Part shown: in pieces, positions 44,346 to 55,292 of the stretch | Position numbering within the stretch: position 1 is the first letter of the stretch | Layout: each line of letters begins with the position of its first letter | Origin: Cycas panzhihuaensis | Taxonomy: Eukaryota; Cycadophyta | Reading direction: 5' to 3' | Length of the DNA stretch: 64,000 nucleotides | Assembly: GCA_023213395.1 (NCBI GenBank) | Contig: CM041465.1 | Coordinates: forward strand, 104,849,741-104,913,740 | The notes under the pieces: generated by a model | Databases searched by the model: none | Told to the model about the DNA's origin: nothing | The model's input: the letters and a program-made list of their open reading frames with translations, nothing else | Program-made: the position numbers and the translations under genes

Positions 44346-45479
44346 TTGGTCCACGCGACCAAGAAGTTTAGGCATTACTTGCTCGGCAATACAACCAAGG
44401 TGATCGTTCAATCCGATCCCTTGCGTTACTTACTTACTCGTTCGGACTTGACAGGTAGGGCAGGTCGTTGGGCCATCCTGCTTCAAGAGTTCGACTTACA
44501 AGTCATTAACAGGAAGTCAAAGAAGGGAATGATAGTAGCAGAGCAATTAGCCGATGTTGCCATTCCCAATGCGAGCGGCGTTCCTGTTGACGACTCTTTC
44601 CCGGACGAGTCTATCATGACCGTCCACGATGCTTCTCCTCACCCACTCGCCGACAGCGAGTGGTATGGTGACATTGTACGATATCTCACTCAACAAGAAT
44701 ATCGCCCTGAAGCCAGTAACAAGGTTAGGTCGCGCATCCGCGCCACTGCTAGGCAACACCTCCTCGTGGATGAAGTGTTGTACAAGAGATCCTTCGATGG
44801 GATCCTGCTTCGCTGCGTCGCTCCTGATGAAGCGAACCAAATACTCCGCGAATGCCATCATGGCGTCTGTGGGGGCCACTTTGGGGGCCAATCCATGGCC
44901 CAGAGGATCCTCTGCATGGGTTATTACTGGCCGTCCTTGTTCAAGGACGCCCACGCCTGTGCCCTTAGATGTCGGCGGTGTCAGGAGCACGCCAATGTCT
45001 CTCACGTACCTTCTGAGGCGTTGCACCCTATCGTGTCTTTGTGGCCCTTTTCTCAATGGGGCTTAGACCTCATTGGGGCTATATCACCGCCATCTTCCGC
45101 ACAACATAAATATATCTTAACCGCTACCGAATACTTCACTAAATGGGCAGAGGCAATCCCCACATCCACTACCCACAGCAAGATGATAGCCACCTTCGTC
45201 TACCAGCATATTATCTGTTGTTTCGGGATTCCAGATGTCCTAATTACGGATAATAGAACTTCCTTCTGTAATAAGGAAATGGACGAATTGTGCGAGAAAT
45301 TCAAGATCTCGCATAAGACGTCATCCCCTTATTACCCCCAAGCAAACGAGCAAGTTGAATCCTTCAACAAAACGCTCATTTGCATTTTAAAGAAAACTGT
45401 CGCCCAATCCCAAAAGGATTGGCACATCCAACTCCCTTCCGCCCTGTGGGCTTATCGCACTTCCATCCGCACGGAATGA
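44346..45479 (+). pseudogene. Tat RNase H tail and integrase
   Basis: 377-codon open frame. It starts with the end of the classical RNase H (KKFRHYLLGNTTKVIVQSD, GRAGRWAILLQEFD). The integrase follows: the zinc site CHHGVCGGHFGGQSMA with CALRCRRCQEH, then the DDE core with FSQWGLDLIG, VLITDNRTSFCNKEM and PQANEQVESFNKTL, so all three acidic residues are present. The phrase NKEMDELCEKFKI...SSPYYPQA is typical of Tat. Stops just after SIRTE; the rest is in another frame. Confidence 0.9.
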
Positions 45480-45660
45480 CCCCATTCTCGTTAGTCTACG
45501 GGCAGGCGATACTCCCACTGAAGTGGAGATCTCCTCTCTTGGGTTTCCTTGAGGCCTCATTGACGAGGAGTCTATTCGCCAGGCTCGCCTCCTAGACCTC
45601 GAAGCCCTGGATGAGAAGCGCTTAACGGCTTATCAAGCGAACCTCGCTTCGAAAGCCCGC

Positions 45661-45891
45661 TTGCAAAGGACACATGACAAACGTCTTCGTGCTCGTCCTT
45701 TGTGCCTCGGGGACCACGTCCTTAAATTGGAGTACCTTTACGATCGCTTGGCCAAATTCGGGCCCAAATGGGTAGGCCCCTTCGTCGTTCTCGAAAGCCT
45801 CGATAATTGCGCATACAGGATCGCCACCTTAGACGGCTTAGAATTTGCGAAAGCGGTCAACGGAAAATTCCTTAAGAAGTTTTACGCGTGA
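45661..45891 (+). pseudogene. Tat integrase C-terminal domain
   Basis: Frame with RARPLCLGDHVLKLEYL, KFGPKWVGPFVVLES and GKFLKKFYA, the G-D-x-V...W-x-GP-(F/Y) pattern of gypsy integrase C-termini ending at the close of pol. The link to the core (45480-45660) is in shifted frames. Confidence 0.82.
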
Positions 45892-45893
45892 TC

Positions 45894-46434
45894 TTTCCGC
45901 TCTTTTCTCCGCCATGCTCCGAAACGAGCCTAAACTACCATTTTAAATTGTTCCCATTCCTCCCAACCACGGGTAGAATGGCAATTTAAGATAGATTTTC
46001 GCTTCTTCTTCTGGTTCCCCCCGCAGAACCCGCATTCCCGTGTGCTCTCGGGAACCTTTGTCCTCCTATTTGGGCATCCCCCGACTAGGGCGGCGTAGAG
46101 TATCGTCACTCCCTTCTCACACTGTTGTTTCCTTTGCATATTCCGCTATGCTCCCCCGTGGACGTGCATGTCGCTCTATTTCTAACCTCACACCTCTCGA
46201 TCACCTCTGCTTACGGTGGACGTGTGTGCTCCTGTTAGACATATAGTCATACATGGAAGGAAACACATGCATATTACAACCAAATATTTACAACAAGATT
46301 TCTTACAACAAAACATATTTACATATTTACATTTACAACATACAAAAATATTCATTTACAAAAGTAAATCATACATGCTATCTCTATCATACATGATACA
46401 CACCATTTCATGTCAAAATGGGGTTCCAATTACC

Positions 46435-46524
<90 letters not shown>

Positions 46525-46592
46525 AAAATGTCATGGTACATCATACATGTGGGAAGCCGGGATCCTTGTAGGGGGGTAACAATCATGTGAGC
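45894..46592. other. Tat spacer between pol and the antisense gene
   Basis: Noncoding as far as I can tell; contains AT-rich sequence and a long AT dinucleotide tract. It would hold the 3' end of the antisense transcript. Confidence 0.5.
46437..46522. repeat. AT dinucleotide microsatellite
   Basis: Forty-three uninterrupted AT units. Such tracts are unstable, and their length in an assembly is often unreliable. Confidence 0.97.
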
Positions 46593-47080
46593 CTACATAT
46601 GACCCCTTGGAGGCCCGCGCTTTCCCGTCAAAACTATATGTACATCTCGTCTACTGGCATCACGATCACGGGGTGCCATCCACAGTACGTGTGATCCCTC
46701 TCTTGGGGACCACATCCCTCCGAGGCTCCTCCTGGGCCTCTGCGAGCTGCCTGCCTCGCTCCCCTCGTCCTGAGGTCGTCTCGGGGTCGTAGTCGCTGTG
46801 TGTGTATGGGTCTGGTTCCTGCTCAACCTCGATACCATCTGCGCTACTAGCTGGTCGTATCGGACCTGGATGCGATCCCTCTCTCCCCGGAGTCCCTCCT
46901 CCATACTCCGAAACTTCTCCTATGTCGCCTTGAGGCGCTCCTCTAGTACTGCTATGCGGATGCTGCTCCCCGCATCTCCTCCTAGTCCGCTCTGAGCCTC
47001 TAAGGCCTGGACTCGTTCGCAAAGCTCATCCCGCTCGCCCCTGGCCGCGTCGAGCTCTCGCTGCAGCTGTCCCCGGAATG
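46593..47080 (-). pseudogene. Antisense gene, coiled-coil end
   Basis: Read on the minus strand, a heptad-rich stretch (RDELCERVQALEAQ, IRIAVLEERLKAT then a TAG, EKFRSMEEGLRGERDRI) forms a probable coiled coil. A Thr/Pro/Ser-rich tail follows to 46593. One in-frame stop interrupts it. Confidence 0.6.
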
Positions 47081-47375
47081 CCATGTGTTCCTAGGTCTCT
47101 GCAGCCCAGATGTCTCTCACCCTCGCCAGTGGGGCGAATGCCTGCATGTGGGCTCCTGGGTCAGGCGCATCCTCACTTTGGATGGGCGGCTACCCCTCTG
47201 CGTAGACCTGAGGGAACATCTCCCTCACCATGGCCTCCACCAGTCTCCGGACCTCTGCTACTCCTGTCAATGCAACATGTCGTGTGTCAGTGTATATCCT
47301 CACTACATACCATAATGAAATGAAATCGAGTGTCTATCTAGATGTCAAACGACTAAGGAAACGGTTAGGTCTCAC

Positions 47376-47938
47376 CTGCCGTGGCCGCCGGCTTCTCTGC
47401 TTGGGCGACATCCTCGTCTCCTGGCCCTCTGCCAGCTGCAGGTACCTCGTCCTCAGGTACATCCTCTGCCTCTGCCTCGCCCCTAGCAGGGACTGGCTCG
47501 GGGCTCCTCCTAGGGCTCTCCTCATGATCCGTAGTCTGCGACCCCTGGTCTCAGGCACCCTGCTTGCCTCGACAGCTCCTGATGGGCCTGCCCCTCCTCC
47601 GGCAGTCCCGGATGGTCCTGCTGCTCCCTCTGTCGACTGTGATGGACCTGCCTCTCCTGCAGGTCGTGATGGACCAGCCCCATCTCCCCCATCATCACCG
47701 TCGTCACCGCTATCGTCGTCGCTGTCGTCGTCATCGTCGTTGTCGATGGGCGCTCCTGCTCCGCCCGCTCCATCGTCACTCTCCCACCTCACTGCTCTGT
47801 AGGGCTCTGCTGTATAGTGCAGCCGGTGAGGAGGTCGAGTGATGTCGCATCGACCGACCGACGAACATGGGCCTGATCCTCTGTCCCTCGGAGCCACGTC
47901 TGCCATTTATGGACCATCGGGGCCCACTGCTCTGAGGA
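47376..47938 (-). pseudogene. Antisense gene, acidic middle exon
   Basis: The 47334-47906 frame has YTAEPYRAVRWESDDGAGGAG, then a run of Asp and Gly (about 25 residues), and then Gly/Pro/Ala/Ser-rich sequence up to a GT donor (CAG before GTGAGA) at 47376. Upstream it joins PFLRAVGPDGP, directly continuing the PMD-like part at 53458 when the nested element is ignored; one stop lies between. Confidence 0.6.
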
Positions 47939-47943
47939 ATGGT

Positions 47944-48812
47944 ACATTGACTTTGGGGTTGTCTTGTTACACTTACGAGATACCCTTTCTTTGCACTTGT
48001 CAAGGTTACACGCTATAGTCTAGTTTCGGGATCATCAACATGGTCATTCACATACATTCCACATGCATTCCATATATAATTCACGAGAATGGTACACGGC
48101 GATGCAATCAATATATACTTGACAAATCATCATCACAACATCAAGCATACACCAATTTCCACGTAACTCTTCCTTTTATTAATTCAACGGTTCATTTACG
48201 GAGGTGGAATGCATTCACGAGCATTCAGTGACATCTGATCATACATTACATATGCGTACCGGATGGTACTTATCATACATTCATGCTCCAATTGGGCATC
48301 ATGCGTCTTGTCTCACTGTGCCACAGGCGTGCCGTGATATCCGGCTCTCACCCTCGAGCACATGACATAGGAATGAATAACTCGGCTCTCACCTTTGGAA
48401 TGGTCCTCAAAGCACCATTAAATATGTCCCTTTGATGCCTTTTGGATGAAAGGTTATGACCCAAAGTCATAACCATACCTTTTGTCACCAAGGTACCCTT
48501 TCGTTTTAATCATTAGTTATACACTTTAACTAATGTCTCCTTAGGTCTGCGATAAAATGCGTCGTCAGCGACTTCGGGCCTCCAGCGGTCCGTGCTCTCA
48601 TGCGTCTTGTACATTCGGTTCCATTACGCTCTTTGATGCGTGTCGTAGTGCGTGCCGTTCAATGCCTTTTTGTCATACGTGCCGAATCTTTGATTTCTTC
48701 CTTTGTTTCACCTTGTGCGTACCTCTGTATGGTCCGTACTTACCTTCCTTTGGTCAATACAAGCCTGTATTCTGTCTTCCTCAAGGCCTATGTGTCACAA
48801 TATGTCCCAACA
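47944..48812 (-). repeat. Nested gypsy 3' LTR
   Basis: About 869 bp; matches 52581-53452 with long identical stretches separated by short, dense patches of difference. Its first two bases (CA) have lost the TG of the other copy. Confidence 0.85.
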
Positions 48813-49231
48813 TCTATCCCGGGTCAACATGATTGGGTTGAGCATCCTTGCTCAACAAAAAATTTAAAATTTGGGGTATTCCTCCCCCTCTCTATTCTAA
48901 AATTTGCTCCTGCGCCCTGCTTTCTCTTGGTCGCCATTCTTGGTTAATAAATCCTCATCTATTGGCGCTTTGTTTTGTTCAACTTTCCCTTGATTTTCCG
49001 TATGATCATATATCTTTCCTCCATGCTTCACCATATTGCTTATTTGTATGATATGAGTTCTGGTTGTTTTACATTTTTTAATTTTTTGTATTTTATATTA
49101 CATACCGAAGGCGAATCACGTTTAGGTATCAAGGCAATTCGATTTTGCCTCAACTTCATGCATCTGATATGGTACAACCGGTGATCCAGTGGTAAGTTGC
49201 TCCACCCTAGTTGATGTAGGGTTTCAATTTA

Positions 49232-49711
49232 CTACCCTTGACCATTTCGGTAGTAGGCGGCACGATAGTTTTTCAACTCGATAGTGCCATTCTGGTACAC
49301 TTTCTCAATCATATATGGGCCTTTCCAATGCATCTTCAATTCTCCTTGGGTTGTTTGGGATTTGTTGTCGAATCGCCATACTCGATCACCCTTCTTAAAA
49401 TACGATGTCTTGTCATGGCGGTCGTGCCTTGTCCTTTTTCGTCTTTTCCTTGGTGTGGTATGCTTTGTCAATTTCTTCTTATGATCCCTTAATTGGTCTT
49501 CTCCTAACCAATGTTCTCTACAATGTCTCAAATGGGAAATTCCACATAGTGGTTCTCCATAAAAGGGCTTCACATAATCTCCAACATATTCTCCATGATT
49601 TCTATCTTCTGGAGTGGTAACTATTTCGGTCACATTCAGAAAGTAGGTTACATCTATAGGATGAGGGGTTGACTTCATAATCGTCCGTAGCCAATAATCC
49701 ACAAATCTCAT
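49232..49711 (-). pseudogene. Nested gypsy integrase C-terminal remnant
   Basis: 159-codon frame. YFKKGDRVWRFDNKSQ followed by LKMHWKGPYMIEKVYQNGTIELK is the C-terminal SH3-like region of gypsy integrases (GDxVW, WxGPYxI). The N-terminal part (MRFVDYWLRTIMKS) has no catalytic motif. It follows the protease frame at 49880 almost directly. Confidence 0.82.
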
Positions 49712-49879
49712 CTCGTTTTCATCATCGAAGAATTGTAAATTTCTCCAAAATAGGTCGGTTCTTCTTTCTGGTAATGGGTCGATGTTGTAGGCTTCTCCGT
49801 AGTATGATAGAGGTTTTCTTTGTCACATGAAGAAGTTGTTGCTTCCCTTACAACGGTTGTACTTGATCCGTTGTCGGTA

Positions 49880-50455
49880 TCACCTCAATGGAGTTCTTCC
49901 CAACATTGGTAATACTACTTTATTTCCTTCATCTGACAAGGTGAAGGTTACGTCTTTCCAACTTTGGAGACATTGGGTTTTGTATAGCCATGGTCTCCCC
50001 AATAAATCTGGATAGGGAGTTGCACCTTTCTCCGTTTCCACAATCGTAAAATCGATCTTTACGACAATTCCTGCCACATCCACCTTGGTGTTGGTCAGTT
50101 TTCCCATGGGTCGTACCAATAGTTCATTAGCCAATTTCAGTGAATAAGTCGCTGCTTCCAGCTTCGGGCTTCCCAATCTATGCCATGTTGCAGCTGGTAA
50201 CACGTTCACTGCTGCGCCTCCATCAACAATTACCCGTGGGAATGTTTCCCCCAAGACTGACATGGTTACCATCGGATCCATGTCGAATGATGGTATAATT
50301 TGCTTCCAACTCTTGGTAATTCCTTTCTGTAACACTCCTCCTTTGATCCAATCAATAACTTGAGACAGCGGAATAGTCAAGCTATGCTGTTTCACTAGAT
50401 TTTCCATCAATAGCAACATTCTGAGAATATCTTCTGCTGGTAATCCTTTAAACAA
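49880..50455 (-). CDS. Nested gypsy retropepsin region
   Basis: 191-codon open frame with the protease motif PRVIVDGGAAVNVLPAATW (DGGA in place of DSGA; the catalytic Asp is kept) and the C-terminal PYPDLLGRPWLYKTQC. The N-terminal part (ILRMLLLMENL) is a spacer. The frame is intact, but it is isolated from a functional polymerase. Confidence 0.75.
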   Translation of the reverse strand: MFKGLPAEDILRMLLLMENLVKQHSLTIPLSQVIDWIKGGVLQKGITKSWKQIIPSFDMDPMVTMSVLGETFPRVIVDGGAAVNVLPAATWHRLGSPKLEAATYSLKLANELLVRPMGKLTNTKVDVAGIVVKIDFTIVETEKGATPYPDLLGRPWLYKTQCLQSWKDVTFTLSDEGNKVVLPMLGRTPLR

Positions 50456-51313
50456 TTATTCCATTTGCACCATTTGGGGTTTTGTCGTAAGTTCTTCCGA
50501 TAGTTTTTCTTGCTCTTTTTGTTTATTTTTCCGAACATAAACGTATTTCGTTTCCGGTTTACCCAGTGGTAGTATATTCTCCTCCCGGACTAAACCATCT
50601 AACACTTGTTTTGCTTGTTTATACCGATCCATTTCTGTTGGTGGATTTGGATATCCTTCATCCAATTTCTCTTTCTGTTTGTTCTGTAATTTCACATTCT
50701 TGGTTTCTGGCATGATTGTCATCAGGTTAGTCACTTTGGCTTTACCCTTACAATCCTCTGTTTTGTGGTCGCTTGGGCCCGCGATTCTGCCTCTGAGCAG
50801 CATTCGTATTCTTGCTTCATTGGGCATTCAGGCTTCCGATTGCGAGCTAGACAAATGAGGCATCTCCCCATTGGTTTTCTTCCTTGAGGGTTACAGTGCG
50901 CCCCTCGTTGTATACACATTCAGGGTGGGTTGCCTCTTCCCAGACCTCGACCTCACAGATGCTTTTCCCACAGGATTGTAGAAACAATCCTTGGTTGTAT
51001 GTCTGTCAACCTCACATATGTGGCACCACTTCTCCTGTTGGTGCGTCGCATTGTTTTTTAAATTCAAATCACATTTCCGGGTGGTATGTGAGTTTTCTTC
51101 ACAAATGTGGCACCACTTGGTTACTCTTCCAGTGTGCTCTTTCTTTTTGGGCATCTCTTCTTCTTCCCAGTTATTTCTAATTTTCAATCTTGCTACCTCT
51201 TTCCTTAGTGCCTCCAATTCTGATTCCTCTTCTGCTACCCCTACCTGGCAGAAGGGTCGGTTGTATTGGTTTTGCTTCAGCTCTCTAATCTCGTCTTGTA
51301 ATCTTAACAGCAA
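50456..51313 (-). pseudogene. Nested gypsy Gag C-terminus with two zinc knuckles
   Basis: 50891-51313 holds two CCHC boxes of the right spacing, CHICEENSHTTRKC and CHICEVDRHTTKDC, after a Glu/Lys-rich helix (ELEALRKEVARLKIRNNWEEEE). 50456-50827 is a charged spacer leading to the protease. A frame change near 50830-50890 separates them. Nucleocapsid function is inferred from the knuckles. Confidence 0.82.
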
Positions 51314-51541
51314 GGAATCTTATCCTCCTGCTTGGGCGTCCATTTCCATCTCAAAATCTAATGCGGATCACGCATTCTTAAATGACTTTAACAGATGAGC
51401 ATGCATCATGGCTCGTAACTTTTCATTCAGCCCTCTTACGAAGTAATTCTTCATATTATGATCCGTTATTGTCTCATTGATCATGCTTGCTACAATAATC
51501 TTCATTCGGCTAATGTAAGTTAGGACGGATTCCCCCGGCCT

Positions 51542-51883
51542 CTACCTGATCTCTCGTAGTGCAATTTCCACGGCTTCATTACTGCGAAACTTTTGAAATC
51601 TCTCCTCAAACGCTTTCTTAATCTTTACCCATGGCTCATTTTTGTTTGTTTCCTTATACCAAGCCAAGGGTACTCCTCTCAATGTCTGATGAGCGTGCTT
51701 TGATTTCATCTTAAATCTGTAATCTTTTGACATCAATGAGGTTGAAATAGATACACGTGCTCTGCTGCATCGAGTATCATTAAAGATTAGTTTCCCAAAG
51801 TCTCTATAGTCGTCCATCTTGGGAGATTGCAAGCTGTCCCCACGATGGTGATCTTTCCCCTCCTCAGTCCTTTGGGGATGCAT
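51542..51883 (-). pseudogene. Nested gypsy Gag core fragment
   Basis: Frame with HAHQTLRGVPLAWYKETN and WVKIKKAFEERFQKF, the L.G.A..W followed by W..L...F..RF pattern of Retrotrans_gag. The N-terminal Gag is missing or in other frames. Confidence 0.75.
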
Positions 51884-52580
51884 TGGGAGTAACTACATTG
51901 CACTATCTTTTCAAGCAACGGATTTTTGAATGGAGTTTTTATGTGTATAGGTTCCACTACACGGAACTTGTATAGTCAATGGTGTTCTGTAATATAAGAT
52001 TGATCAGATCCCTTTACATTGAATCTTCACAAAGTTGTCTCGTTAGCTTGTTTTCCCAATATCTTGAGGGACCTTCCTCGCCTTCTTATTCTTTGTCACC
52101 TAGGTCCTTGGGCTGTCCTCCAGTATACTTCCCTCTGTTAGGATCTCTTCATGTTTTCATCCACTTTTGGCTTCCTTCAATCTCGGGCTAAACAAATCAT
52201 CTCGATGAGGGTGGTGTCAATACCATCGTTCGCCATGGGTTTACTCTTCTGAGGTGTCTGGGCTCCACTTGCCTCGGATCCTTCAGCAGACTCCCTTAGT
52301 CTCGTTGTTTTGCGAACTTAATCTCCTCGCCCTTACGAGTTTTGCTTCTTTTGACCATCTTAGTGCCCTTTGTCTTTGGTTTCCTTTTCCTTGGGTGAAG
52401 TATCCTTGGGGCTCTTGAGCCTTGAAGGCCTCTTAGGTGGCATTGGAAGGTCCCACAGCTGGGTGGCTTAATTCTGACCCACCATCACGGCCAGCGACCA
52501 TGGTCCTCTGCCCTTTACACATTCTTTTCCTTGAAACCCTAGGCCTGTCCCTCCTCAGCGGACGTGAGCAGCGGAACCAA

Positions 52581-53452
52581 TGTTGACTTCTTGGGGGTGT
52601 CTTGTTACACTTACGAGATACCCTTTCTTTGCACTTGTCAAGGTTACAGCGTTATAGTTTAGTTTCGGGATCATCAACATGGTCATTCACATACATTCCA
52701 CATACATTCCATATATAATTCACGAGAATGGTACAGCGATGCAATCAATACATACTTGACAAATCATCATCACAACATCAAGCATACACCAATTTCCACG
52801 TAACTCTTTCTTTTATTAATTCAACAGTTCATTTACACGGTGAAATGCATTCTGAGCATTCCAAAGACATCTGATCCTTCTGTTACATATGCGTACCCAG
52901 ATGGTACTTATCATACATTCATGCTCCAATTGGCTGTCATGCGTACTGTCTCCTGTACCCTGGCGTACCCATGATATCCGGCTCTCACCCTCGAGCACAT
53001 GACATAGGAATGAATAACTCGGCTCTCACACTGGAATGGTCCTCAAAGCACCATTAAATATGTCCCTTTGATGCCTTTTGGATGAAAGGTTATGACCCAA
53101 AGTCATAACCATACCTTTTTGTCACCAAGGTACCCTTTCACTTTAATCATTAGTTATACACTTTAACTAATGTCTCTTTAGGTAAAATGCGATGCGTCGT
53201 CGTGCGATGCAGCGACTTCGAGGCCTCCACTGGTCCTGTACTCTCATGCGTACTGCTTCTGTTTGGTTTCGTTCCGCTCTTGTCGTGTCGTAGTGCGTGC
53301 CGTTCGGTATGCACCGCCATACGTGCGAATCGATTTCTTCCTTTGTTTCACCTTGTGCGTACCTCTGTATGGTCCGTACTTACCTTCCTTTGGTCAATAC
53401 AAGCCTGTGTTCCGTCTTCCTCAAGGCCTATGTGTCACAATATGTCCCAACA
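52581..53452 (-). repeat. Nested gypsy 5' LTR
   Basis: 872 bp, starting TGTTGACTTC. On the minus strand the sequence inside it reads TTGGTTCCGCTGC, the position of the primer site; I do not recognise the matching tRNA. Confidence 0.85.
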
Positions 53453-53457
53453 ATGGC

Positions 53458-54118
53458 CCCCCTGCTGGTGCCACTGCCGCAAAATGATCAAAAAACCTGC
53501 ACTGCAATAGCGTACTGTAAGAAAACCCTCCTCTGTCGGATCTCCAGATGGTGTCTAGCTGGGCGACGAGGTTCGTCGCAACTAGAGTGGCCCAATCCAT
53601 CCTCTCGTCGGCCTCACACTGGCGCGCTACATCCACCCAACCTCCGGGGATCTCCCTGTAGTTCTGTTTCCGGGAAATCCGGAACAGAATGCATAGTAGT
53701 ATCAACTTCCTCGCTCGAGGAATCCTGGACATGAGCATAGTCTGGAGGGGAGCTCCCCTCCGCTCCCACCTGTCAGTCCCTATGAGGAACTGGGCCGCCT
53801 CCCTGTGTGCTGCCTCGGTGCTAGGCAGCGCTCCCAGCCTCACTGGCCTCACAGCCATTTGGAACTCCCGGGATGCACGATATCTCCTTGGGTGATCGTG
53901 ACATCGCCTATCTGAGGCAAGTGAAATACATGCCTCCTCCTGTCCCAGTGCGACATGATGTCAACCAAAAGCCTCTGGTCTGACGCGAACTGGGGGGTCT
54001 TGAGGGCCTTGTATAGGCCACACCTCTTCAGAGTCGCCTTGTCCTCTTGGGACGCCATCTCCAAGTAACTCAGTATCGGCATACCGACGTTCTCGCGGTT
54101 ATCCACCGCGATAACTAC
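53458..54118 (-). pseudogene. Antisense gene, plant-mobile-domain-like exon
   Basis: A minus-strand exon follows an acceptor (TTGCAG then GTAGTT) at 54118. It reads LKRCGLYKALKTPQFASDQRL, LVDIMSHWDRRRHVFHLP, IGDVTITQGDI, which is the PMD pattern (L...W....HTFHLP.GE.T.TL.D...L). A shift near 53858 moves the reading to HREAAQFLIGTDRWERRGAP, RKLILLCILFRISRK and WATLVATNLVAQLDT, the helical rest of the domain. It ends at the insertion site of the nested gypsy element. Assignment rests on motif resemblance. Confidence 0.6.
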
Positions 54119-54236
54119 CTGCAATCATCAAAAGTCAGTCAAAATTGACCTCTAGTAGTCATCTAGGCTCCTAGCTCTCTTTCGATTTTGAAATTTGTGG
54201 CCCCTTTGCAGGTTTTTCCGGTTTTACTGCTGCGTA

Positions 54237-54335
54237 CCGCTCCAAATTTAGCGGTACAGCTAAATTTGGAGCGGGTCCCATGGCGATCGCTCTCTGCGGC
54301 GATCCGCGGCCAGATCGCGGTCTTGGCGATCTGGC
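54237..54335. repeat. Two adjacent perfect inverted repeats
   Basis: First hairpin: 16-bp arms at 54237-54252 and 54259-54274 (CCGCTCCAAATTTAGC and its complement) with a 6-base loop. Second: 10-bp arms at 54309-54318 and 54326-54335 (GCCAGATCGC) with a 7-base loop. They lie between the leader exon and the PMD-like exon of the antisense gene. Confidence 0.9.
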
Positions 54336-54758
54336 TAATCGGCAACCCCCAAAGGGGTTTCGTAGAGAATCCTAATTTTTTTTGTGGTGGACCCCCGTGG
54401 GGCCCACCGGGACCAGGGCTCCCTAATGCCAAGGTCCCCGCCTCTTTCTGGGTCGAGTTCGGACTCCGAGAGGCATTCAATTGCCCATAAGGGGCATAGA
54501 AATGTATTAAAATTAACTAAAAAGCATCAAACTTTGAACTTTGAAATGGCAAGGGTTTCGTGAGATCCACTCACTGGATCTGGCCTGACCGTCGCCATCT
54601 CGTCTCTCTAGTCGTAATGACTCTCGCTGTGCTCGGATCCAACGGTCGGATCGTCTCCTGCGTGCCTCCGAATTCGGGTAGCGCTCCGCATCGTAAGGGA
54701 AAGGCTCTGGTTTCGTACGAGAGCCGGTGAAAATGAATCCGATTTTCATTTGTTTTCC

Positions 54759-54765
54759 TTATATA
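54759..54765 (-). promoter_or_regulatory. Candidate TATA box of the antisense gene
   Basis: The minus strand reads CCTATATAAGG. It lies just upstream of the leader frame at 54749, so transcription would begin near 54730, inside that frame. The first coding ATG may therefore be in the next exon. Promoter role inferred from sequence and place. Confidence 0.5.
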
Positions 54766-55292
54766 GGTGGGGGCCCCGACGGGCACTTCTTCCTTTTCTG
54801 GCTCCGCGACAGTCGTTAAGACTGTCTCATTCCCCTAGTAGCCTTTGCCTTCTGGCCCTGTCGCCCATTGTGCTCCATGGACGCCCTTTTTGCCTTCTCT
54901 TGCAAGGACATTTATGACGCCTCATTATTGCACTTTTGCTAGAGCCCTTCTGCATCACTTTGTGCGCTACTCCCGTGCATGCCCGAGTTTATACTCGTTT
55001 GGCTCATTTCGCCGCCCTGGACTCGTTTTTGAGGCCCTTTCTCGCTCCTGGGGTTCCCAAAGGAAATGCTCTCCCGTCCGGGAGCACGTTTTGCTTCCCA
55101 AAGCAACCTTTAGCACTCCAGGGCGTCTTTTCTCCGCCCACCCTCAGCCAGTGGCCGGATTGCTTGCTTTCGTTCTTGGGTAACCTCATTGCTGGGTCCT
55201 CCTACCCTTCTCGACCACCTTTTTCCTTGCCATTTGAGTCTTTCTTTCACTTTCATTGCTATTTGTTTGCTACCAAAGCTTAGTATTCAGGC

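Larger units (their letters stand above)
47944..53452 (-). mobile_element. Ty3/gypsy element lacking RT and integrase core, nested in the Tat element
   Basis: LTRs of about 870 bp at 47944-48812 and 52581-53452, the better-preserved copy starting TGTTGACTTC and both ending TCCCAACA. Flanks are ATGGT (47939-47943) and ATGGC (53453-53457), a target duplication with one change; the antisense gene reads on across the site when it is removed. Minus-strand coding, from right to left: Gag, two CCHC knuckles, protease, and then directly the C-terminal integrase domain. RT, RNase H and the integrase core are absent, with only about 170 bp between the protease and integrase-tail frames. It is therefore an internally deleted, non-autonomous derivative. 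Confidence 0.88.
46593..54768 (-). pseudogene. Antisense plant-mobile-domain-like gene carried by the Tat element
   Basis: The minus strand between pol and the second RNase H reads as a multi-exon gene, opposite to the retroelement. Parts: a leader exon near 54513-54749, a PMD-like domain at 53421-54118 (SHWDRRRHVFHLPQIGDVTITQGDI, then GPFLRA continuing at 47938), an acidic stretch of about 25 residues mostly Asp/Gly near 47690-47760, and a coiled coil near 46800-47080 (ALEAQSG, LEERLKA, EEGLRGERDRIQVRYDQL). A good donor (CAG then GTGAGA) ends the acidic exon at 47376. PMD proteins are plant nuclear proteins (MAIN/MAIL) also found in transposons. Stops, a frameshift near 53858 and a nested gypsy element break this copy. 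Exact exon limits are uncertain. Confidence 0.65.

Noticed and set aside
47960-53452. Nested gypsy LTR starting at TGTCTTG (47960) with no target duplication
   Set aside because: Comparison with the right copy shows the LTR begins about 16 bases earlier (TGTTGACTTC), which gives flanks ATGGT/ATGGC and a continuous antisense frame.
45894-55290. The region after integrase being a separate host gene locus between two elements
   Set aside because: The outer LTR pair with matching GAAGG duplication encloses it, and the sense aRH beside the 3' LTR shows it is internal to the Tat element.
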